A stretch of 5,207 nucleotides of DNA from a bacterium (GTDB lineage Bacteria > Fidelibacterota > Marinisomatia > Marinisomatales > JAHJCW01), in NCBI GenBank assembly GCA_018812885.1, contig JAHJCW010000248.1:1-5207 (forward strand). Direction: 5' to 3'. Shown here in pieces: positions 1 to 5,077 of the stretch (its first letter is position 1; each line of letters begins with the position of its first letter). The notes below the pieces were generated by a model, which made no database searches, was not told the origin of the DNA, and saw only the letters and a list, made by a program, of their open reading frames with translations. Position numbers and translations under genes: made by a program.

Positions 1-2
1 AT

Positions 3-116
3 GCTCTAACAGCTGATCAGGTTAATAATGTAATTAAGAAATATATAGATAAAGACAAATTGATTTTTGTTGCAGCGGGGTCACTTGATAAAGATGGAAA
101 ACCACTTTTGGACTAG
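3..116 (+). CDS. M16 (insulinase/pitrilysin-like) zinc peptidase, C-terminal end only
   Basis: An open frame enters from the left edge and stops at TAG 114-116, giving 37 residues. The visible tail reads ALTADQVNNVIKKYIDKDKL, followed by IFVAAGSLDKDGKPLLD. This is the usual ending of M16 peptidases: an 'L-T-x-x-x-V-N-x-x-I-x-K-Y-(I/L)-D' helix followed by a short strand ending in 'x-x-A-G' and a few polar residues. In the family, intact proteins carry an HxxEH zinc site in the N-terminal half and are often periplasmic or membrane-anchored; neither part lies in this window, so catalytic status cannot be judged. The gene is separated by 65 bp from the four-helix bundle gene, and repeats start almost directly after its stop. 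The family call rests on a short tail and is moderately secure. Confidence 0.7.
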   Translation, partial: ALTADQVNNVIKKYIDKDKLIFVAAGSLDKDGKPLLD

Positions 117-118
117 AA

Positions 119-139
119 ATGTTGAATGTTGAATGTTAA
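119..139. repeat. Three tandem 7-bp units (ATGTTGA, ATGTTGA, ATGTTAA)
   Basis: Three head-to-tail heptamers begin three bases after the stop of the M16 gene and run into the A/T-rich inverted repeat arm at 132-144. They belong to the low-complexity border of the four-helix bundle gene. A similar motif appears inverted on the other side of that gene, as TTCAAC at 553-558. Confidence 0.6.
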
Positions 140-144
140 ATTTT
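132..144 (+). repeat. Left arm of 13-bp inverted repeat framing the four-helix bundle gene
   Basis: AATGTTAAATTTT at 132-144 is the exact reverse complement of AAAATTTAACATT at 563-575. The two arms lie 38 bp before the start and 19 bp after the stop of the gene at 182-544. Around the exact core the flanks are also loosely inverted-similar. The sequence is very A/T-rich, so chance similarity is a real alternative. Confidence 0.5.
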
Positions 145-181
145 GAGTTATAAATTGAAAACCTTAAAAACAATTTGGTAA

Positions 182-544
182 ATGAAGAAAAATGTAATTC
201 AAGATAAAAGTTTTGAGTTTTCTTTAGAAATAATTGAGTTATATAAACTTCTAATTAGAGGTAAGGAGTATATAATATCAAAACAATTATTGAGGAGCGG
301 AACAAGTATTGGCGCAAATATTGAAGAAGCATCGGCAGGACAATCTAAAAGAGATTTTACGGCTAAAATGTCTATTGCTTCAAAAGAAGCACGGGAAACA
401 CGTTATTGGTTAAAACTATTACAAAGAAGTCAATTAGTAAAAATTGATTGCACTAAATATCTTAATTTTATTGAAGAAATCATAAATGTTTTAACAGCAA
501 TTGTAAAGACATCGCAGAACAGTTTGAACAAAAGCAACAAATAA
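182..544 (+). CDS. Four-helix bundle protein (S23 / 23S rRNA intervening-sequence protein family)
   Basis: This 120-residue protein has the family's normal length and layout. It has an opening helix (about 7-27), the hallmark segment RSGTSIGANIEEA (38-50), a basic and aromatic stretch QSKRDFTAK (54-62), the conserved helix around KEARETRYWLKLL (68-80) and a final helix (about 91-112). It has no signal peptide or membrane segment. The family was first seen in open frames inside 23S rRNA intervening sequences. Stand-alone copies are common in Bacteroidota and related groups, and the fold is shared with Avd of diversity-generating retroelements. Avd binds nucleic acid and reverse transcriptase, but no reverse transcriptase or variable repeat is visible here. 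The true function of stand-alone copies is not established. The ATG at 182 has no clear Shine-Dalgarno sequence. The gene is markedly A/T-rich and framed by inverted repeats, which suggests insertion as a unit between the M16 and methyltransferase genes. Confidence 0.92.
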   Translation: MKKNVIQDKSFEFSLEIIELYKLLIRGKEYIISKQLLRSGTSIGANIEEASAGQSKRDFTAKMSIASKEARETRYWLKLLQRSQLVKIDCTKYLNFIEEIINVLTAIVKTSQNSLNKSNK

Positions 545-562
545 ATTTAAAATTCAACTTTA

Positions 563-575
563 AAAATTTAACATT
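563..575 (-). repeat. Right arm of 13-bp inverted repeat framing the four-helix bundle gene
   Basis: AAAATTTAACATT is the exact inverted partner of 132-144. It lies in the 38-bp gap between the four-helix stop and the methyltransferase start, eight bases before that ATG. If the cassette was inserted, it now supplies the methyltransferase leader. Confidence 0.5.
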
Positions 576-582
576 TATATTT

Positions 583-1722
583 ATGTACGAATATCAACAA
601 TCCGGGCGTTATTTTGCACAAGTTGCCGATGATATTAAAGATATTGCTGAAACTGAATTGCTCGAACTCGGTGCTGTAGAAACCAGCCCTTCCTACCGCG
701 GTATTTATTTTAACGCCAATCCAGAATCGCTGTATCGAATTAATTTACATTCCAGGTTGATCAACCGAGTACTGGCGCCTCTAAAAACCTTTGATTGTCA
801 TTCAGATAATTACCTTTATAAAGTTGGACAACAAATTCACTGGGAAGACTTTCTGAATCCGGAACAGACTCTGGCCGTATTTGCCAGTGTTACTCAAAGC
901 AATATCAATCATTCCAAATTTGCGGCGCTGCGCTTGAAAGATGCAATCGTCGATTATTTTCGAGAACACGCCGGTAAACGTCCCAACATTGATACGCGTA
1001 ATCCTGATTTATGGCTGAATGTATACATTGAAAAAAATGTGGCTGTTATTAGCGTGGATACTTCGGGCGGTTCCCTGCACCGCCGCGGATACCGCATGGA
1101 ATCAACACAAGCGCCGATGAGCGAAACTTTGGCTGCGTCGATTATACGGTATGCCGCATGGAATGGACAAACGCCGCTTTACGATCCGCTTTGTGGTTCA
1201 GGCACTCTTTTATGCGAAGCCTACTTGGCAGCCACTAAAACACCGTCTGCATACATGCGTAAGAAATTCGGGTTTGAACGCCTGCCAGACTATGATGCTG
1301 TATTGTGGGCAAAAGTAAAAAGAGAGGCTGATAATAAAGTACAGCCTATTAGCAATAACCTGATTCAGGGTAGTGATATTGATTTAAAAGCGGTGACGAC
1401 CGCACAAAAAAATAGTGCCATTATTGATCCTGCCACCCAAATTAAAATCATTCAAAAAGACATATTTGAAATCGAAGAACTGGAAGACACCACCATCATT
1501 TGCAATCCACCCTACGGCATCCGTATGCAACAGGAAAAGGATTTAAGTGCTTTCTATAAAAATCTGGGTGATTTTTTGAAGCAACGTTGTACCAATTCGA
1601 CTGCGTACATCTATTTTGGTGATCGTGATTATATTAAGCATATCGGGTTAAGATCCGCACAAAAGTGGATTTTAAGTAATGGCGGGCTGGACGGAAGACT
1701 TGTTAAATATGAGATGTACTAA
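583..1722 (+). CDS. rlmL: THUMP-domain class I SAM-dependent RNA methyltransferase (RlmL-type, 23S rRNA guanine-N2)
   Basis: This is a 379-residue cytosolic RNA methyltransferase of the UPF0020 family. Residues about 5-60 form the N-terminal ferredoxin-like part. A THUMP RNA-binding domain follows to about 157, and the Rossmann methyltransferase domain covers the rest. Visible signatures are RRGYR (167-171), SAM-binding motif I DPLCGSGTLLCEA (201-213), the acidic loop GSDID (263-267) and the catalytic NPPYG (308-312), which marks exocyclic-amine methylation. The E. coli RlmL homologue makes m2G2445 in 23S rRNA as part of a fusion with RlmK. Here the protein ends after the first methyltransferase, as is usual for single-domain homologues of about 380 residues, so it should only make the m2G. 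Substrate is inferred from the family; a tRNA target is the alternative. The start is the first ATG in frame, 38 bp after the four-helix stop, without a clear ribosome site. It converges on the SIR2-like gene with a 21-bp gap. Its base composition is richer in G+C than its neighbours. Confidence 0.9.
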   Translation: MYEYQQSGRYFAQVADDIKDIAETELLELGAVETSPSYRGIYFNANPESLYRINLHSRLINRVLAPLKTFDCHSDNYLYKVGQQIHWEDFLNPEQTLAVFASVTQSNINHSKFAALRLKDAIVDYFREHAGKRPNIDTRNPDLWLNVYIEKNVAVISVDTSGGSLHRRGYRMESTQAPMSETLAASIIRYAAWNGQTPLYDPLCGSGTLLCEAYLAATKTPSAYMRKKFGFERLPDYDAVLWAKVKREADNKVQPISNNLIQGSDIDLKAVTTAQKNSAIIDPATQIKIIQKDIFEIEELEDTTIICNPPYGIRMQQEKDLSAFYKNLGDFLKQRCTNSTAYIYFGDRDYIKHIGLRSAQKWILSNGGLDGRLVKYEMY

Positions 1723-1743
1723 CGAGATAGATCTGCGGCGTGA

Positions 1744-2790
1744 TTATTTTTTAATATCATTTAACACCTCTTCAGCTTCTACCATTGGGATTAATTTATT
1801 ATAGATCCCTCCAAATGTACTCTCTGAGTAGATTGAAAACTCTTCAGCAAATTTTCCTAGAATTGTAGGCACATAAATTGACTCACAACTACGTCGTGGA
1901 AATTTTGGTATCATTGATTTTTGAAAATCTGAACAATAGTGATAATGGTGACTATGAATGAATTTCTTCCAATGATTTATTACAACATCTTCATCCTTTA
2001 TATCAATAATCTCAACCACTTCCAGTTCTCTATTACTTTTTGCTTGCCAATTTTTTTGTAACAAATCAAATGCTTTTTTATCAGTCTCCGGTGAACTGTA
2101 GCCGAAGATTGTAAGTGTAAAAGCATTTTGGAGGTGTGATTCAAGTACCCTCCATTCACCTTCTATGAACTCATTGGAATAATTTTTCTCACTAACAGGA
2201 TATAATAAATCTGCTTGTGAGTATGGAGTAAAACACTCGGAACAAAACTCTCCATATTTCCCGAAAAAGTTGTGATTTTTACAATAACCTACTCTTACAT
2301 TTCCATGAAGATGGAGAATTTTTGGTAGTGAGATTTTTTGCAGATTTCTATTATAGGCATCGAAAAGAAAAGGATCCCAATTGAAGGTAGCTATTATATC
2401 TTTTGGCCTAAGTGAAACTAAAAGGTAATCATATAATGTAGGTACTTTTGGTAATTCCAAAGATTCAAAGTATTTAAATACCTTTCTCTCAATAATATTT
2501 AACAGTTCGGATTCGGGATTCTCTTTTTGTATTCTACTGTACAGTAATTCAAAATTTGGTTCGTCAATTTCATATTTATATTTTACAAAATCTTCTTCAA
2601 GACCGATAACATTTACTAAATCATCCATTAAAGGAATAATGTTTCCGTTCGCATCTCCAGTTGGAAAAGCTTGTCTACTTGCGCCTGCACCAAGAATTAC
2701 AACATGTGGTTTAAATCTTTGGGGATCATTAATTAATCGATCTTTATTGACCATTCCTGATTCTATATCAGAGTATGGGTAATTAGGCAT
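1744..2790 (-). CDS. Stand-alone SIR2-like (sirtuin-fold) protein, putative NAD-dependent enzyme
   Basis: This 348-residue protein has SIR2-type signatures in the right order. VVILGAGAS (30-38) matches the NAD-binding GAGxS turn. ATFNWDP (134-140) matches the T-x-N-x-D catalytic motif with N137 and D139. HLHG (160-163) holds the candidate catalytic histidine. C170-x2-H173 with C183-x2-C186 is a probable zinc-ribbon remnant placed as in sirtuins. TIFGYSSPETD (227-237) matches the strand and loop after the metal site. No membrane or signal segment is seen. Known relatives include protein deacylases and NAD-depleting antiphage effectors such as ThsA, DSR and SIR2-APAZ proteins. Which activity applies here is inference; the long N-terminal insert and a C-terminal part of about 110 residues with no recognised domain favour the effector-like SIR2 group over CobB-type deacylases. 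ATG 2790 is used; Met13 is a possible internal start. It stands alone, divergent from the DHFR-like gene, and no partner is seen. Composition is A/T-rich. Confidence 0.82.
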   Translation of the reverse strand: MPNYPYSDIESGMVNKDRLINDPQRFKPHVVILGAGASRQAFPTGDANGNIIPLMDDLVNVIGLEEDFVKYKYEIDEPNFELLYSRIQKENPESELLNIIERKVFKYFESLELPKVPTLYDYLLVSLRPKDIIATFNWDPFLFDAYNRNLQKISLPKILHLHGNVRVGYCKNHNFFGKYGEFCSECFTPYSQADLLYPVSEKNYSNEFIEGEWRVLESHLQNAFTLTIFGYSSPETDKKAFDLLQKNWQAKSNRELEVVEIIDIKDEDVVINHWKKFIHSHHYHYCSDFQKSMIPKFPRRSCESIYVPTILGKFAEEFSIYSESTFGGIYNKLIPMVEAEEVLNDIKK

Positions 2791-2821
2791 AACTAATATT
2801 TATAACGAATTAACATATTTG

Positions 2822-2850
2822 ATATTAGATAAATATTCAGGAGTATTCAA
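2822..2850 (-). promoter_or_regulatory. Candidate promoter of the SIR2-like gene
   Basis: On the minus strand TTGAAT (complement of 2845-2850), a 17-bp spacer and TAATAT (complement of 2822-2827) resemble -35 and -10 boxes, each matching 4 of 6 consensus bases. The -10 box ends 31 bases before the ATG at 2790. In A/T-rich DNA such matches arise easily, and if the host is a Bacteroidota member its main sigma factor prefers a different -7 box. Confidence 0.28.
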
Positions 2851-2952
2851 ATAACTGTATATAGTAATTTGTTGTTCCCATTCTTTTCATTAAATGATAT
2901 ATTTTGAAAACAATTTATAATTAATAATTCTAAACTAGGACTAAATATTATA

Positions 2953-3399
2953 ATGGATATCATATTAATAGTAGCAATAACAATAGATGGATATATTGCC
3001 CGTCGAAGCGACGAGGTAATATCCTGGTCTAAAGATTTAAAGCTATTTAAGAAGCAGACAATGGGATATCCGGTGATAATGGGCTCCAATACAGAAAAGA
3101 CGCTCGCAGTTGAGCTTAAAGGACGCGAAAAAATCGTTGTGCACCGAAATGATGATCCTAAAAAAATATTGGAAAATTTAGATGCTAAAAAATGTTTTGT
3201 GATCGGTGGTGGAAAAACCTACACAAAATTTGCACCATTTTTAACACACATGTATATTACCCTCCACCCGATTGTTTTTGGAAAGGGAATACAACTATTT
3301 TCAAATTTAAAAGAAGAATTGTCTTTAAAATTTATACGAAAGATTACCGTTGATAAAACTGAAGGGATATTTCAATTTCAGTATAAAGTAATCAAATAA
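2953..3399 (+). CDS. Dihydrofolate reductase-fold protein (FolA / RibD C-terminal family)
   Basis: This 148-residue protein is a single DHFR-fold reductase domain. The opening strand IILIVAITIDGYIA (3-16) resembles the RibD C-terminal type 'a-x-S-x-D-G-x-I-A'. The block W25-S-K-D28-LKLFKKQT (25-36) aligns with the DHFR segment carrying the catalytic acid, so D28 is the counterpart of E. coli Asp27, but two residues fewer separate it from the tryptophan. PVIMGSNT (40-47) matches the NADPH-binding MGR-x-T segment, with Ser in place of the usual Arg. FVIGGGKTY (82-90) is the glycine pair of the cofactor site, and HPIVFGKGIQLF (105-116) is typical of RibD-like members. A reductase acting on dihydrofolate or a pterin/pyrimidine with NADPH is expected, but true FolA activity is uncertain, and no thyA or rib genes lie nearby. 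A weak AGGAC (2937-2941) precedes the ATG by 11 bases. Its TAA abuts the mutM stop directly. Confidence 0.82.
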   Translation: MDIILIVAITIDGYIARRSDEVISWSKDLKLFKKQTMGYPVIMGSNTEKTLAVELKGREKIVVHRNDDPKKILENLDAKKCFVIGGGKTYTKFAPFLTHMYITLHPIVFGKGIQLFSNLKEELSLKFIRKITVDKTEGIFQFQYKVIK

Positions 3400-4218
3400 T
3401 TAGATGTGTTGACAGCGCGGACAAATATGCGTGCCACGCTGGGCAACACGGATTTTTTCAATTAACGAATCACATCTTGGGCAGTTTTTATCATGCCTAC
3501 CAAAAACCTGTAGCTGTTCTCTAAAATTACCTGATTTGCCTTCCCCGAAGTAAAAATTGATAATTGTAGTTCCTTGATTATCAATGGCAGTTTGCAATAA
3601 CCTTTGAACTGCACCATGCAAAGCATTGGATTTTTTTCTGCTAACCGATGAACCAATCTGTTGCGGATGTAGTTTTGCAAACCAAAGGGCTTCATCAACA
3701 TAAATATTCCCAAGCCCGGCAATGAAACCCTGGTCTAATAATAGCAGTTTCAATTGTCGTTTGCTATTTTGCAAATTCTTAAATAACCAGTCTTTGGTAA
3801 AGTTTTTAGATAGAGGCTCAACACCTAATTTCTTGTTTATATAATTCAATGATTCATAATAATAGAGTCTACCAAATTTTCTGTAATCCTTGAAATATAA
3901 AGATGATTTATCAGAAAAATGAATAATAGCCGTAAGGTGTTTAGGCTTATCATCCTCAGTTAGATTTAATAATAGTCGCCCGGTCATTCGTAAATGAATT
4001 AATAGAAATCCATTGTTGAGATTGATTACAATATATTTTCCTCTACGCCCAACGTCGATTATAGATTTACCTGCAACCAATTCGTTGAATTGTTGGGAGG
4101 TGTGGGTTGCTAAAACCTTATCATAATTATTTTGTGGAATAATATTTTGTATTGTTTTTCCAACAATTTTTGGACGAATAAACCGTACAACAGTTTCTAC
4201 TTCAGGAAGTTCAGGCAT
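3400..4218 (-). CDS. mutM: Formamidopyrimidine-DNA glycosylase (8-oxoguanine repair)
   Basis: This 272-residue bifunctional DNA glycosylase/AP lyase is full length for the family and removes 8-oxoguanine and FaPy lesions in base excision repair. The N-terminus MPELPEVETV carries the catalytic Pro2 and Glu3 exposed after Met removal, which fixes the start at 4218. Other signatures are K61 in RRGKY (58-62), HLRMTG (75-80) with the intercalating Met78 region, the helix-two-turn-helix IAGLGNIYVDEALW (166-179) and the C-terminal zinc finger C246-x2-C249 and C266-x2-C269 with the conserved R261 in QRGTHICPRC. The PELPEVE start, Lys and complete Cys4 finger favour MutM over Nei. The gene stands alone, upstream of the decayed region to its right, and ends base-to-base against the DHFR-like gene. 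Part of its zinc-finger coding sequence also forms a hairpin with a T tract read from the other strand. A TATACT box on the minus strand (complement of 4240-4245) is a weak promoter candidate. Confidence 0.97.
   Translation of the reverse strand: MPELPEVETVVRFIRPKIVGKTIQNIIPQNNYDKVLATHTSQQFNELVAGKSIIDVGRRGKYIVINLNNGFLLIHLRMTGRLLLNLTEDDKPKHLTAIIHFSDKSSLYFKDYRKFGRLYYYESLNYINKKLGVEPLSKNFTKDWLFKNLQNSKRQLKLLLLDQGFIAGLGNIYVDEALWFAKLHPQQIGSSVSRKKSNALHGAVQRLLQTAIDNQGTTIINFYFGEGKSGNFREQLQVFGRHDKNCPRCDSLIEKIRVAQRGTHICPRCQHI
3406..3458 (+). terminator. Candidate intrinsic terminator of the DHFR-like gene, inside mutM
   Basis: Read on +, GTGTTG (3406-3411) pairs with CAACAC (3444-3449), and after a small internal loop CAGCG (3413-3417) pairs with CGCTG (3437-3441). 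Then come GGA and six T (3453-3458). The stem begins seven bases after the DHFR-like stop. The loop holds a second small hairpin, GCGTGCCACGC (3429-3439), which overlaps the inner stem and would compete with it. The whole lies in mutM codons of the zinc finger. The G/C-rich stem with a T tract in A/T-rich DNA is suggestive; the long loop weakens it. Confidence 0.42.
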
Positions 4219-4358
4219 CTATTTATATAATAATTGATTAGTATAATGTTATTAAAAAGTATAATTAATTGAAACTGTTTATATTGTTCAGAAAAGTGAG
4301 TGAAATCTTCTAAGAATAAAAAAGTTTTTAAAAAATGCGAAATTAATTAGATCAAAAT

Positions 4359-4457
4359 ATGATTGATCGTATTTGTTTGCGTCAACTTGAGGCAAGCGAC
4401 TTTGGGGCTATGCATAAAATTGTACCCCGACAGTTAAAAACGACTCAACAAAAATAA
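4359..4457 (+). pseudogene. Short fragment resembling the N-terminus of a GNAT acetyltransferase
   Basis: ATG 4359 opens a 32-codon frame ending at TAA 4455-4457. It begins MIDRICLRQLEASDFGAMHK. The pattern 'I-x-L-R-x-L-x-x-x-D-F-x-A-M' resembles the first strand and helix of RimJ/RimL-type GNAT proteins, but nothing beyond that region is present and the acetyl-CoA motif is absent. It could be a leftover of a deleted gene or a chance frame; no ribosome site is evident. The call rests on about 20 residues only. Confidence 0.2.
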
Positions 4458-4487
4458 ACAATACACACTATCTGTAACAAATTGAGG

Positions 4488-4520
4488 CATGGCGTGTTTC
4501 ATAACGAAACACCGTACATG
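4488..4520. other. Inverted repeat / hairpin without a T tract
   Basis: GTGTTTC (4494-4500) and GAAACAC (4506-4512) pair perfectly around the 5-base loop ATAAC. CATG at 4488-4491 and 4517-4520 can extend the stem across an asymmetric internal loop. No run of T follows on either strand, so it is not a standard intrinsic terminator. An operator, an element end or an RNA structure are possible; nothing decides between them. Confidence 0.45.
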
Positions 4521-4610
4521 AACTAATGAGCACATATCTTATTGTTTATAATATAATTATGGTCTTGGCACGATAATTGATTAAAAATATGTTAAGAGAA
4601 AAAAGGAAAA

Positions 4611-4921
4611 ATGGAAATCATGAATAAAACAATAAAAAAGGAAATGACAATCATGGCTCCGCTTTTGTTGTCTTTTTGTTTTGTTCATCCGGGGACCCTT
4701 ATTTATGAAGATAGCATAAGCTATAATATTGAAAAAAAATATGAAACATGTCAATGCCGGTGGTTTTGATGTAATGGATGTGCAGGGCACATCTTACTAT
4801 TTAAGATTTACGGATGGTATAACCCTTTTGGGAGGGGGGAAATAGCCCAAAACTTGGTGAGGCGCGCTATGGCGACATCAGCCCCGGCATTGACGATTTT
4901 ATTGAAAACAATATTGATTAA
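4611..4921 (+). pseudogene. Unrecognised small gene broken by two single-base frameshifts at homopolymers
   Basis: The frame from ATG 4611 (or 4620, MNKTIKK) has AAGGA just upstream and starts with a basic end and a hydrophobic stretch MTIMAPLLLSFCFV, like a signal peptide. It stops at 4767-4769 after 52 codons. Removing one A from the A8 run at 4732-4739 moves the reading into the frame of ATG 4741, which continues KHVNAGGFDVMDVQGTSYYL and then RFTDGITLLGGG. That frame hits TAG at 4843. Removing one G from the G6 run at 4834-4839 continues as NSPKLGEARYGDISPGIDDF, then IENNID and TAA 4919-4921. The joined product would be about 103 residues, possibly exported. I do not recognise the family. 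Both breaks sit in homopolymers and need the same kind of one-base correction, so sequencing error, slippage-based switching and true decay are all open. A third shift near 4915 would extend it to 4955. Confidence 0.45.
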
Positions 4922-4980
4922 AGGAATTATAGTAAAGGCATTTGATAAGTATTGATTAACGAAACAGTTTATGATGTATT

Positions 4981-5058
4981 ATGCAAAAAATAATAGGAAT
5001 TGGCTATAGCGAGCGGGGGGAAGTTAATTCCTGTTATTTTTTAGCAGAACGTTTCTAA
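4981..5058 (+). pseudogene. 25-codon unidentified open frame, possible gene remnant
   Basis: ATG 4981 opens a frame reading MQKIIGIGYSERGEVNSCYF and LAERF, ending at TAA 5056-5058. It has protein-like composition and carries a second G6 run (5015-5020), but no ribosome site and no recognised family. It sits between the broken frame at 4611-4921 and the transposase end, so it may be the start of a gene cut by the insertion sequence. It may equally be chance. Confidence 0.18.
4995..5042 (+). terminator. Weak candidate intrinsic terminator
   Basis: AGGAATT (4995-5001) pairs with AATTCCT (5026-5032) around a 24-base loop, and a T6 run follows at 5037-5042. The stem is A/T-rich and the loop long, so termination would be inefficient. 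It would lie downstream of the broken gene at 4611-4921. Confidence 0.25.
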
Positions 5059-5077
5059 TATAAAATTAGGGTCAAGA

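Larger units (their letters stand above)
4219..4610. other. Gene-poor region upstream of mutM
   Basis: No intact recognisable gene is present. From 4219 to about 4358 the sequence is A/T-rich leader, probably including the mutM promoter. From 4359 a 32-codon fragment and from 4488 a strong hairpin are listed separately. The segment 4405-4430 has GGGG and CCCC 17 bases apart, a weak possible stem. The last part (4521-4600) shows nothing beyond A/T-rich spacer. No tRNA or riboswitch-like structure was recognised. Confidence 0.5.

Noticed and set aside
182..544. Diversity-generating retroelement, because the four-helix protein resembles Avd
   Set aside because: No reverse transcriptase, template repeat or variable repeat is present within the window.
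1723..1752. T6 run (1747-1752) after the methyltransferase as an intrinsic terminator
   Set aside because: Only the AGATCT palindrome precedes it and no stable stem forms next to the T run, which is simply the Lys-rich 3' end of the SIR2-like gene.
2887..2906. Bacteroidota-type promoter (TTTG and TAnnTTTG boxes) before the DHFR-like gene
   Set aside because: TATATTTTG has one base too many and the upstream TTTG is too far away; not convincing in A/T-rich DNA.
2847..3089. 80-codon open frame on the minus strand
   Set aside because: It runs antisense over the DHFR-like start and the divergent promoter region, resembles no family, and conflicts with a well-supported gene.
3462..3722. 86-codon open frame on the minus strand
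   Set aside because: It lies wholly inside mutM in another frame of the same strand; mutM has all its catalytic and zinc-finger residues.
4581..4790. 69-codon open frame on the minus strand
   Set aside because: It is Phe/Lys-rich low-complexity antisense to the broken + frame, which has a better ribosome site and more protein-like composition.
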